DNA from: Marilutibacter aestuarii | Lineage (GTDB): Bacteria > Pseudomonadota > Gammaproteobacteria > Xanthomonadales > Xanthomonadaceae | Assembly (NCBI RefSeq): GCF_006546775.1 | Contig: NZ_VICE01000111.1 | Coordinates: 25,820-89,819 of the forward strand | Direction of reading: 5' to 3' | Length of the DNA: 64,000 bases | Part shown: positions 6,757 to 14,688 of the stretch, piece by piece | Layout of the letters: each line of letters opens with the position of its first letter | Numbering within the stretch: the first letter of the stretch is position 1 | Made by a program: the position numbers and the translations under genes | Notes under the pieces: generated by a model | Databases searched by the model: none | Seen by the model: only the letters and a program-made list of their open reading frames with translations | Told to the model about the DNA's origin: nothing

Positions 6757-8607
6757 ATGTCGATCGCAGATGAGGTCATGCGCAGCATGCGCATGGCCGG
6801 TTCGTCGCAACCGCAGGCAAGGACATCGGCCGTGGCGCCGGCCTCGACAAGCGCCGGGGGCCGGGTCGACCGGAACTTCCTGGCCCGTCGGTACGGCAAC
6901 GGCGTGGCCATCGCCACGCAGGGCCACCTCGGGCACAACGCCGGGGGAGCGGCTTCGACCGCCTCGCCGCATGCCGGCCAGGCGCCGCGCGCAGAGCGGA
7001 GTTCGCCGCCGTCGCTGCTGACGCTCGCGCGTGCGCCCTTCGCGGTGCGCATGCTGTCCAACCTGAGCTACGGCATCACGCCGCAGTCGCTGTCGGAGTT
7101 CGATGCGCTGGGCAGCAGCGACATGGAGCGCCTGGCCAACTGGGTCGACTGGCAGCTTGACTGGGGCGCCATCGACGACAGCGCCGTCGACAACCGGCTG
7201 TCCGCGGCCGGCTACACGACCCTGGGCAAGTCGCTCGCGCAGCTGTGGAGCGGCCATGTGCTCGGCAATCCCGAGTACAACACCCGCATGCGACCGGCCT
7301 GGGAGGTGCAGCGAGCCGCGTTCGTGCGGGCCACCCACTCCCGGCGGCAGCTGCGCGAGGTCGTGGTCAACTTCTGGCACGACCATTTCAACGTCACCGC
7401 GGGCGATTTCTCGGCCGGACCGGTGTACGTGCATTACGACCGCGACGTCATCCGCAAACACGCGCTGGGCAACTTCCGCAGCATGCTGGAGGCGGTCGCC
7501 ACCAGCCCGGCGATGCTCTATTACCTGGACAATGTCTCCAACACCCGCGCGGGCCCCAACGAGAACTGGGCGCGCGAGCTGCTCGAGCTGCACACCTTCG
7601 GCGCGGCCAACTACCTGGGCTTCATGGATCCGTTCGCGGTGCCACCGGACCCGACCGACCGTGACTATCCGTCGGGCTATACCGACATCGACGTCTACGA
7701 GACCGCGTCCGCCTTCACCGGATGGACGATGAAGAACGGGCACTGGGAATTCCCCGACGACAACGACGGCAGTTTCGTCTACCGCCAGTCCTGGCACGAC
7801 GCGGGCCCGAAGTTCGTCCTCGGAAAACTGCTCAACCCCGAACAGCCGGCGATGAAGGACGGTCGCGACATCCTCGACCGGCTGGCAAGCCACCCCGCGG
7901 TTGCGCGATTCGTCTGCGGCAAGCTGATCCGGCGCTTCGTCAACGACACCCCGCCCGAGTCGCTGGTCAGCAGCGCGGCGACGGTCTTCCGCCAGAACTG
8001 GCAGCGCGCCGACCAGATCGAGCGCGTGCTGCGCCATGTCCTCACCTCGAGCGCGATGTACAACGCCTGGGGCCAGAAGACCCGGCGGCCGTTCGAGGCC
8101 ATCGTCGCCGCGATGCGCGCGACCGGCAGCGACTGGACCCTTCGCCTGGACAACGATGCGGCCAACAGCTTCATGTGGCGGCTGGGCTTCACCGGCCACG
8201 AACCCTATGCCTGGCCGGCACCCAATGGCTACCCGGACACCGAGCAGGCGTGGACCGGCGCCAACAGCCTGGCGATGGACTGGAAACTGCTGAACTGGCT
8301 GACCGAAGCCAGGGACGGGGAGGCGCCGTTGCTGCCGATCCTCGCCATCAGCCGGGCCCAGGTGTCGCAGTGGACGGCGACCCGGCTGGTCGACTACTGG
8401 TGCAACCGGATCCTGGGGCGCAGGCCGAGCAACGCGCGCCGCCAGCTCCTCATCGGCTTCATGGCCCAGAACGGCGACCCGGCGACGCATGTCATCACCG
8501 ACACCAACGCCTGGGCGGGCAACGACCTGAAGAACCATTACAACCAGGAACGACTGCGCAGCATGGTCTCGCTGATCCTGATGTCCCCCGAATTCCTGAG
8601 CCGTTGA
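6757..8607 (+). CDS. DUF1800 domain protein
   Basis: The 616-residue protein has the DUF1800 layout: a leading ARAPFAVRMLSNLSYGITPQ segment, a central VVNFWHDHFNV motif, NENWARELLELHTFG, and FTGWT followed by H-rich strands (WHDAGPKFVLG). DUF1800 proteins are almost always encoded directly before a DUF1501 protein, as here with a 10-bp gap. The pair is thought to be exported and periplasmic, but the biochemical role is unknown. The first 75 residues are low in conservation and have no clear signal peptide. The ATG at 6757 has AGGGGA upstream; the upstream GTG at 6724 is less likely. Confidence 0.85.
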   Translation: MSIADEVMRSMRMAGSSQPQARTSAVAPASTSAGGRVDRNFLARRYGNGVAIATQGHLGHNAGGAASTASPHAGQAPRAERSSPPSLLTLARAPFAVRMLSNLSYGITPQSLSEFDALGSSDMERLANWVDWQLDWGAIDDSAVDNRLSAAGYTTLGKSLAQLWSGHVLGNPEYNTRMRPAWEVQRAAFVRATHSRRQLREVVVNFWHDHFNVTAGDFSAGPVYVHYDRDVIRKHALGNFRSMLEAVATSPAMLYYLDNVSNTRAGPNENWARELLELHTFGAANYLGFMDPFAVPPDPTDRDYPSGYTDIDVYETASAFTGWTMKNGHWEFPDDNDGSFVYRQSWHDAGPKFVLGKLLNPEQPAMKDGRDILDRLASHPAVARFVCGKLIRRFVNDTPPESLVSSAATVFRQNWQRADQIERVLRHVLTSSAMYNAWGQKTRRPFEAIVAAMRATGSDWTLRLDNDAANSFMWRLGFTGHEPYAWPAPNGYPDTEQAWTGANSLAMDWKLLNWLTEARDGEAPLLPILAISRAQVSQWTATRLVDYWCNRILGRRPSNARRQLLIGFMAQNGDPATHVITDTNAWAGNDLKNHYNQERLRSMVSLILMSPEFLSR

Positions 8608-8617
8608 GGAGGCGATG

Positions 8618-10192
8618 ATGAAGACGATCGAACACAGTCGCCGCGACTTCCTCAAGGGCTGCGCGGCCGCCACGGCCATCGGCGCGGTCGGGCCCGGCCT
8701 GTTCTTCTCGGGCGCGGCGCAGGCCGCGAACAACCACGACACCGTCGTGTCGGTGTTCCTGCGTGGCGGCATGGACGGCCTGAACCTGGTCCTCCCGGTC
8801 AGCGGGCAGGACCGCATCCACTACGAGCAGGCACGCCCCGACCTCGCCATCGCCGCCAGCGGGACCTATGGCGCCTTGCCGCTGACCCTGGGCAACGGCA
8901 GCGCCACCGGGTTCGGCCTGCATCCCTCGGCCACCGGGCTGCGCGACCTGTGGAACGACGGCATGCTCGGGATCGTGCAGTGCTGTGGCCTGCTGACGTC
9001 GGTCACCCGCAGCCACTTCGATGCCCAGCTGTCGATCGACCTCGGCACCCCGGGCCGCCAGGGCACCGGCACTGGCTGGCTGGCGCGCGCGCTCGACACG
9101 CAACCCGGCGTGACGGCGTCGATGCCGCTCACCGGACTGGCGGTCAACAGCCGCCAACCGGCGAACTTCAACGGCAGCACCACGGCGTTGACGATGGGAA
9201 GCCCGGGCGATTTCGCGCTCAATGCGGGCGCCTGGTCCTGGCAGAAAGCACGCGAAAATTCCCCGGCCGGCCTGGTCGGCGTCAACGACGTCCTCGAGTC
9301 GATGTGGAGCCCGGGCAACACCGGCCTGGAGCGCAGCGGCGCGCGCGCCGAGGGCGCGCTGCGCGTGATCGCGCAACAGCCCTACCAGAACTTGCCCGCC
9401 GACTGGCCCACCAGCACCTTCGCCCGCCAGCTGTGGACGGTGGCGCAATCCATCCAGATGAACCTGGGACTGCGCTACGCCACCCTCGACCTGGGCGGCT
9501 GGGACACCCATGACGGCCAGGGCACGGCCGGCAGCGGTTACCACTATTACCAGAACAAGATCGCGGAACTGTCGGACGCCCTGTCTGCCTTCCACGCCAC
9601 GCTCGAGGCAAGCGGCCACCTGTCGCGTGTCACCACCGTGGTGCAATCGGAGTTCGGCCGGCGCGTGCGCGAGAACGCCAACCGGGGCACCGACCATGGC
9701 TATGGCAATCCGATGCTGGTGATGGGCGGCACTGTCAATGGGCGCAGGCTCTACGGCAACTGGCTGGGGCTGGACCCGCAGGTGCTGTCGCCCTACTACG
9801 GCGACGTGCCGGTCACGACCGACCATCGCCGCGTGCTCTCGGAGATCCTGATCCGCCGCATGCGCAATCCGAACCTGGGCGCGGTGTTCCCCGGCTACGG
9901 CGGCTATACCCCGATGGGGATCATGAAGGGCAGCGACCTCGCCCCGGTCGGCATGGCCGCGTCGGCCGCGTCACCGGCGGTCGCGGCATCAGCCATCGCG
10001 CCGTCACGCCGCCCCGTTGCCCCCCGGCCCTCCACGCCCACGCGGCCCTCCACGGTCGACCGGCCACGGCCGGCGCCCAAGCCCACCCCGACTCCATCCC
10101 AACCGGGGCCGGACTGGGTGCAACAGGTGCAGCGCGACGTCCGCCAGATCCACCGACGGGTCGAACGCTTCTTCCGCGACGTCCTTCCCTGA
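8618..10192 (+). CDS. DUF1501 domain protein with Tat signal
   Basis: The 524-residue protein begins with a twin-arginine signal (HSRRDFLKG, then a hydrophobic run ending near AAQA), so it is probably exported folded. The body carries DUF1501 hallmarks: VFLRGGMDGLNLV, LHPS, DLGGWDTH, and VVQSEFGRR followed by GTDHGYGN. The fold is related to alkaline-phosphatase/sulfatase-like metal enzymes, but the substrate is unknown. The GAGGAGG ribosome binding site favours the second of two adjacent ATGs (8618 over 8615). The last 75 residues are a Pro/Ala/Thr/Arg-rich linker ending in an amphipathic helix (WVQQVQRDVRQIHRRVERFF), which is unusual for the family. Confidence 0.87.
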   Translation: MKTIEHSRRDFLKGCAAATAIGAVGPGLFFSGAAQAANNHDTVVSVFLRGGMDGLNLVLPVSGQDRIHYEQARPDLAIAASGTYGALPLTLGNGSATGFGLHPSATGLRDLWNDGMLGIVQCCGLLTSVTRSHFDAQLSIDLGTPGRQGTGTGWLARALDTQPGVTASMPLTGLAVNSRQPANFNGSTTALTMGSPGDFALNAGAWSWQKARENSPAGLVGVNDVLESMWSPGNTGLERSGARAEGALRVIAQQPYQNLPADWPTSTFARQLWTVAQSIQMNLGLRYATLDLGGWDTHDGQGTAGSGYHYYQNKIAELSDALSAFHATLEASGHLSRVTTVVQSEFGRRVRENANRGTDHGYGNPMLVMGGTVNGRRLYGNWLGLDPQVLSPYYGDVPVTTDHRRVLSEILIRRMRNPNLGAVFPGYGGYTPMGIMKGSDLAPVGMAASAASPAVAASAIAPSRRPVAPRPSTPTRPSTVDRPRPAPKPTPTPSQPGPDWVQQVQRDVRQIHRRVERFFRDVLP

Positions 10193-10205
10193 CGTCCGCG
10201 GAAAA

Positions 10206-10242
10206 CCCATGATGGGTGTTGCTTCACGCAGCCCATCATGGG
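10206..10242. repeat. Perfect 11-bp inverted repeat downstream of the DUF1501 gene
   Basis: CCCATGATGGG (10206-10216) and CCCATCATGGG (10232-10242) are exact reverse complements around a 15-nt loop. Each arm is itself nearly palindromic. It lies 13 bp after the DUF1501 stop and may act as an mRNA 3' end, but no T run follows. Confidence 0.7.
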
Positions 10243-10417
10243 CCGTGGCGGTCGTCGACGGTGGCTATCGACTGCGGCTCGACCCATCCTGCGGGTAACG
10301 CCGGTGCGTGCGGGTGACGCTGGGTGCAATGCGCTTGGATTCTTGCACCCTGCGATTCTCGATCCCTCTTGCCGCGGCCCCGGGTGCGCGTCGCTTACCC
10401 GGGCTACGTGGCGTGTC

Positions 10418-10490
<73 letters not shown>

Positions 10491-10517
10491 GCGACTTTGA
10501 GGCCGCCGAGCACCGCA

Positions 10518-10584
10518 GGCCATGGCGGCCGGAGAGGCGCCCTTGTCCGGGCGCAGCGAGTTTGGGCGCCGTGCCGCCATGGCC
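10518..10584. repeat. Nested long palindrome
   Basis: A 12-bp arm GGCCATGGCGGC (10518-10529) pairs perfectly with 10573-10584, and inside it GGCGCCC (10536-10542) pairs with GGGCGCC (10564-10570). It is followed at 10646-10669 by an arm pair with one mismatch around ACCAAGAC and at 10673-10687 by CCGCCC/GGGCGG. Together this forms a compound hairpin unit of about 170 bp. Confidence 0.8.
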
Positions 10585-10728
10585 GAGGCGCACAGGGGAC
10601 CGGTGCGGCGAAGCCGGACCGACGGACGATGGAGCCCGCGGTTTTGGTTCCTTTTACCAAGACAAAAGGGACCCGCCCAAAGGGCGGAAGCCTTTGATCT
10701 TTCCGTGGGTTCCGATTGAGCACCGTAG

Positions 10729-10964
10729 GATGGGTTGCGCGAAGCAAAACCCATCGTGCGTCGTGGCCGGCAGCGGCGACGGCGGGTTTCGCCTTTGGCT
10801 CTACCCACCCTACGAAGGCGGCATGGCAAAGGCTGGATCCCAGCGTTCGCTGGGACCCGGCTCTTGGCTTTACCGGAGCGCCGGGTGCGCTTCGCTTACC
10901 CGGGCTACGGGTATCGCCGGGACGTGCCGATGACGTTTTGCTGCAATGCGCTTCGCTTGTTGCA
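10729..10964. repeat. Cluster of short stem-loop elements with a GCG-CTTCGC type loop
   Basis: Perfect stems are GATGGGTT/AACCCATC (10729-10736/10748-10755), TCCCAGCG/CGCTGGGA (10838-10845/10848-10855), CCGGGT/ACCCGG (10881-10886/10898-10903) and TGCAA/TTGCA (10942-10946/10960-10964). Two of them are second copies of elements further left: 10379-10403 matches 10881-10903, and 10322-10350 matches 10942-10964. Loops contain variants of GCGCTTCGCTT. Confidence 0.75.
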
Positions 10965-11080
10965 CCCTACGATCCTCGCCCCCTCATGAAGGGGCCCCGC
11001 ATGCGCTTGGCTTACCCGGCTGCGCGGGCCAAGAGGGATGTTGCCCCTGCGCCCGCGCCCAATCACCCTTTACCAATCAC

Positions 11081-12931
11081 CTACTCCGGCATCACGAGGT
11101 GCCCGGCCTCCAGCGCAGCGCCGCTGCCACGCGGCCGGGTCGCGATCACGGCGTTCGAAGGCAGCGGACCCGTGCCATCCAGATAGGCATCGACCCGATC
11201 GAGCGCGGTGTAGACGTAAGGCAGCAGCGGCAGATAGCGCGCCGCGTAATCGGGCAGTCCCAGGAAAGCATCGAAGTGCTGGACGTGGCCCACCTGCCAG
11301 TAGCGGACGTCGCGACCGGCTGCACGGGCCATTGCCACGTACGGACGGCTGCTGAACGCTGGCGGGATGAGGCCGTCGTCGGTGCCGTGGACGACGACCA
11401 CCGGCAGGCCCTCGCGCGGCGCCGAGGCGCGGATTTCGTCCACGCCCGCGTGGACGCGACGCGCATCGTCGCCCTCACCCGTCCACAGCGCGCGCAGGCA
11501 ACGCAGGCCATCGAAGCCCGGATCGGGCGCGGCGACCGGCGCCTGCACGAGGCCGATGCCGCCGCCGGGGGGAATGCCGCTGCCATCGGACCACCAGGCT
11601 GCGCGTTCGGCATGGGTCGAGGGGCGCGGCGCGCCGTTGGCGTCGAGCGCGGCAAAGCTGAAACCGCATGGGTGGGCGCCAGGGGCATAGCGCCCGTAGG
11701 CCGACGCATAGGTCACCGCCACCGCTCGCCACAGGTCGAAACCCGAGGACAGGACGCCGGCCCTGAGCGCTTCGTCGCTGAAACCGCTTGCATTGAGCCG
11801 GCGATGGGCGTCGACGGCCTGTGCCGCTGCGTCGGCACCATCCACCAGGCCCGCGGCCTTCAGTGCGCCGCAGCGCGCCAGGCCGACAGCACCGACCTGT
11901 GCCGCCAGCGGCGGCTGGGGCAGCGGTCCCAATGCGGGGTCGAGCAGCGCACAGGGCATCAGCAGCGCCGCCTCGGTGGCGTAGTCGTACAGGCTGCGGC
12001 CGCCTTCGACGTCGACGTTGGGCTCGCCGGCCACCACCGCGTCAAGCCAGTTCCCCTCCAGCTCGGCGGCACGCAGCACCGCGCCGCCGCCATTGGAGAT
12101 GCCGACCGCGATGACCCGCGTGTTGTCGGGCGTGAAAGGCGCCGACGCAGGGAAGGCCTGGTCGAGCGCGTGCAGCGCGAACCGGGCCGCCTGCTCGACG
12201 TGCCGGCCCCAGTCGGCTTCCGGGTTGTCGCCTGAATGCGCGTGCTTGACCGCGACGCCGCGCGTGCCCTCGCCCGCAAAGGTCGCGAGGCCGGGCTCGA
12301 ACGCCAGGTCCCCGCCAGTCGCGAGCCTGCCATCGGCGGCGACGCCCTGGCCGCTGTCCAAGTCGTAGTAGTCGGTACCCGCACCCTTGTCGGTGTAGGC
12401 GACGGCGCAGCCCCGCGGCAGGCCCCAAGCGCCGGCGACCGCGATCGACCCATAGACGCCGCGCGAGCCGGAAGCCGCGGTCACCACGACGCAGCGCTTG
12501 TCCGCGTCGAACCCATCCGGCACCTGGACCAGCACGCGGTGAGGCTGCCTGGCGCCCGCCACGCGGGCGAGCGCGCTGTACTCGCGTCCGGGCACGCTGG
12601 CCGTGCTGCCGTACACCTCGCCGAAGCCGCCACCGGGCGCCAGGTCGGCGATTCCGCGCCAGTTGCTCCAGATCGCCCGTCGACGCGTTTCGGCCGCGCT
12701 TGGATTCAGGGGGTCGGCGAACGCAGGACCGGCCATGTCACGCAGGCCGGCCAGGCCGAGGCCGGCGGTCAGCAGGTCATCGCCGGCGCGATGCTCGGTC
12801 ATGCGTTCGGCCGCGAACATCGGCTTCTCCTGGACGGGGGCGCGTGCCGCGGTGGTGGCGCAGGCGGCGGTGGCGAGGGCCAGGCCCAGGGCCAGGCAGC
12901 GCAGGGATGATGGCATCGGATGGGTGGTCAT
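11081..12931 (-). CDS. 3-hydroxybutyrate oligomer hydrolase
   Basis: The 616-residue protein matches the D-(-)-3-hydroxybutyrate oligomer hydrolase family, which cleaves short soluble PHB oligomers to monomers. The lipase box GISNG places the catalytic Ser at 279; VVVHGTDDGLIPP and GHVQHFDAF near the C terminus supply the likely Asp and His. The N terminus is a signal sequence with Cys24 after LATAA; this is a weak lipobox, so the protein may be a lipoprotein or simply exported. AGGCTGG precedes the ATG. The gene is divergent from the LuxR-type regulator and shares a 96-bp promoter region with it. With phaEC 5 kb away it fits PHB turnover. Confidence 0.85.
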   Translation of the reverse strand: MTTHPMPSSLRCLALGLALATAACATTAARAPVQEKPMFAAERMTEHRAGDDLLTAGLGLAGLRDMAGPAFADPLNPSAAETRRRAIWSNWRGIADLAPGGGFGEVYGSTASVPGREYSALARVAGARQPHRVLVQVPDGFDADKRCVVVTAASGSRGVYGSIAVAGAWGLPRGCAVAYTDKGAGTDYYDLDSGQGVAADGRLATGGDLAFEPGLATFAGEGTRGVAVKHAHSGDNPEADWGRHVEQAARFALHALDQAFPASAPFTPDNTRVIAVGISNGGGAVLRAAELEGNWLDAVVAGEPNVDVEGGRSLYDYATEAALLMPCALLDPALGPLPQPPLAAQVGAVGLARCGALKAAGLVDGADAAAQAVDAHRRLNASGFSDEALRAGVLSSGFDLWRAVAVTYASAYGRYAPGAHPCGFSFAALDANGAPRPSTHAERAAWWSDGSGIPPGGGIGLVQAPVAAPDPGFDGLRCLRALWTGEGDDARRVHAGVDEIRASAPREGLPVVVVHGTDDGLIPPAFSSRPYVAMARAAGRDVRYWQVGHVQHFDAFLGLPDYAARYLPLLPYVYTALDRVDAYLDGTGPLPSNAVIATRPRGSGAALEAGHLVMPE

Positions 12932-12965
12932 GCGGCCAGCCTACCAACACCGCCCCGCGCGCCCA

Positions 12966-12981
12966 TCGTACTTATGTACGA
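12966..12981. promoter_or_regulatory. Perfect palindrome in the hydrolase/regulator divergent promoter
   Basis: TCGTAC, TTAT, GTACGA forms a perfect 16-bp inverted repeat. It begins 35 bp from the hydrolase ATG and ends 46 bp from the regulator ATG, inside the only space that can hold both promoters. It is a candidate operator for the adjacent LuxR-type regulator. Confidence 0.55.
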
Positions 12982-13027
12982 GCGCGGCTCCCGCCCGCGC
13001 CCGCGCAATGGCTTGTAGGCTAGCCCC

Positions 13028-13705
13028 ATGTCCAGCCTGCTCATCGCCGACGACCACCCCCTGTTCCGCGCCGCGCTGCGCCAGGCCGCCACGGATGCGG
13101 TCCCCGGCGCCGTGGTCCGCGAGGCCGATACCCTGGACGCGGTGCTCGCGGCGCTGGATGCCGATCCCGGCATCGACCTGGTGCTGCTGGACCTGCACAT
13201 GCCCGGCAACCACGGCCTGGCCGGGCTCGCCGCGATCCGGGCGCAGTTCCCGGGCGTGGCGGTCGTGGTGGTCTCGGCGAACGACGATCCGCGCGTGGTC
13301 CGCCGGGCCCTCGACCACGGCGCCGCCGGCTACCTGCCCAAGAGCGCAGGGCTCGACGAGCTGCGCGACGCGATCCGCGCCGTCCTCGCCTGCGAACAAT
13401 GGCTGCCGCCGGCCCTTCGCGGGACCGTGGCCCGCACCGAGAGCTCGCGCGCGGACGCCGACCTCGCCGCCCGGCTCGCCAGCCTCTCCCCGCAACAGTT
13501 CCGGGTCCTGACCCTCGTCGCCCAGGGGCTGCTCAACAAGCAGATCGCCGACCGGCTCGACGTGCAGGAACGCACCGTCAAGGCCCACCTGTCGGCGATC
13601 TTCGAACGCCTGGGCGTGCGCAATCGCACCCAGGCCGGCGTCGTGCTGCGCGAACTCGAGCTCAGCGACCCCAGCCGGCAGATGCCCGACGGCACGCCGG
13701 GCTGA
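13028..13705 (+). CDS. NarL/LuxR-family response regulator (CrbR/ErdR type)
   Basis: The 225-residue protein has a receiver domain with the acidic pair D8-D9, phosphoacceptor Asp55 (LLDLHMPG) and the conserved Lys in GYLPKSAG. A C-terminal LuxR helix-turn-helix follows (SPQQFRVLTLVAQGLLNKQIADRLDVQERTVKAH at roughly 157-190). The short linker and this HTH sequence are like regulators paired with SSSF-domain hybrid kinases, known as CrbR or ErdR, which switch on acetyl-CoA synthetase in other gammaproteobacteria. A kinase of exactly that type lies 1 kb downstream on the opposite strand. The CrbR identity is inferred from this pairing and not from a binding test. Confidence 0.85.
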   Translation: MSSLLIADDHPLFRAALRQAATDAVPGAVVREADTLDAVLAALDADPGIDLVLLDLHMPGNHGLAGLAAIRAQFPGVAVVVVSANDDPRVVRRALDHGAAGYLPKSAGLDELRDAIRAVLACEQWLPPALRGTVARTESSRADADLAARLASLSPQQFRVLTLVAQGLLNKQIADRLDVQERTVKAHLSAIFERLGVRNRTQAGVVLRELELSDPSRQMPDGTPG

Positions 13706-13713
13706 GTGCGGTC

Positions 13714-14577
13714 TCAGGGTGCGTCGAGCCCGAACAGGCGGCGGGCATTGCCGAAGCGGATCGCCGCTTTCTCCTCGTCGCTGAGGTCCAGGCGTTCGAA
13801 GGCCTCCAGGGTCCTGGCGAGCGATATCTGCGGATGGTCGGAGCCCAGGATCACACGGTCGATGCCGATGTTGCGCAGGGTCCACAGGAACTCGTCCTCC
13901 AGCGGCGAGTCGGCCATGAGCAGGACCGTCGCGGAGATGTCGAAGTAGACATTGTCCATGTCGATGCCATCGGCCGTGCGCGCCAGCGGCAGGATGTTCC
14001 AGAAGCGGAAGTTGAGCCCGCCGACGTGCGCGAAGATGAAGGTGGTGTCCCGCGCGCGCAGCGCGAGGTTGAACAGGTTCTCGCTGTCCCCGGCGACGAT
14101 GTTCGCGTTGTCCATCAAGACCGCCACGTCCAGCTCGCCCGCCTTGCGCACCAGTGCCAGTACGCGCGGGTCGGCGACGTCGAATCGCTGGGTGTGCGCA
14201 TGCAGCTTGATCAGCTTGACACCCTGGGACGCGATGCGCTCGAGCTCGTCCAGCGCCGCCTGGCCGTCGTAGGGATGCACCGTGCCGATCGCAACGACCC
14301 GTGGATGCCGTTCCGCCAGTGCGATCACGCCATCGTTGCGGACGCGGATGTCCGCCGGGTTCCCCGCCAGCGCCTGGTGGGGCCCACCGAACCACATGGC
14401 GCCCAGTCCGGCGAGTTCGATGCCGGCGGACCGGGTGTCGGCCTCGAAGGCCCGCAGCGATGTTTCACCATCGCGCAGGTGCACGTGCACGTCGAATACC
14501 GGGGGTGACGCCACCTGCGCGGACGCGTTCGACACGGACAGCAGCAGCGACAGGCAAATCAACGGCAGGTAACGCAT
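13714..14577 (-). CDS. Exported amidohydrolase-fold metal-dependent hydrolase
   Basis: The 287-residue protein starts with a clear signal peptide (MRYLPLICLSLLLSVSNASAQ). The mature part has the amidohydrolase TIM-barrel metal sites: VHVHL (HxH) at the first strand, IKLHAHTQ, FAHVGG, and GSDHP near the end. This resembles the Amidohydro_2 family, which includes decarboxylases and lactonases; the substrate cannot be told from sequence. It is convergent with the regulator gene (8-bp gap) and lies 111 bp downstream of the kinase gene on the same strand, so it is placed between the two halves of a two-component pair. Confidence 0.8.
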   Translation of the reverse strand: MRYLPLICLSLLLSVSNASAQVASPPVFDVHVHLRDGETSLRAFEADTRSAGIELAGLGAMWFGGPHQALAGNPADIRVRNDGVIALAERHPRVVAIGTVHPYDGQAALDELERIASQGVKLIKLHAHTQRFDVADPRVLALVRKAGELDVAVLMDNANIVAGDSENLFNLALRARDTTFIFAHVGGLNFRFWNILPLARTADGIDMDNVYFDISATVLLMADSPLEDEFLWTLRNIGIDRVILGSDHPQISLARTLEAFERLDLSDEEKAAIRFGNARRLFGLDAP

Positions 14578-14688
14578 GGATCGGGGCCTCCTCGACCGTA
14601 CGGGGCGCCAGTCTAGCGGGACCCACCGCCTGTCGCAGCCTTGGCCCCCGCGGCCGCCCTTGCCTGCGCCGGCCCCGGGGCGAAGGGT

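Noticed and set aside
6556-8817. Long N-terminal extension of the pssA frame
   Set aside because: The added part is Arg/Val-rich antisense of the DUF1800 gene, and family homology begins at 6555.
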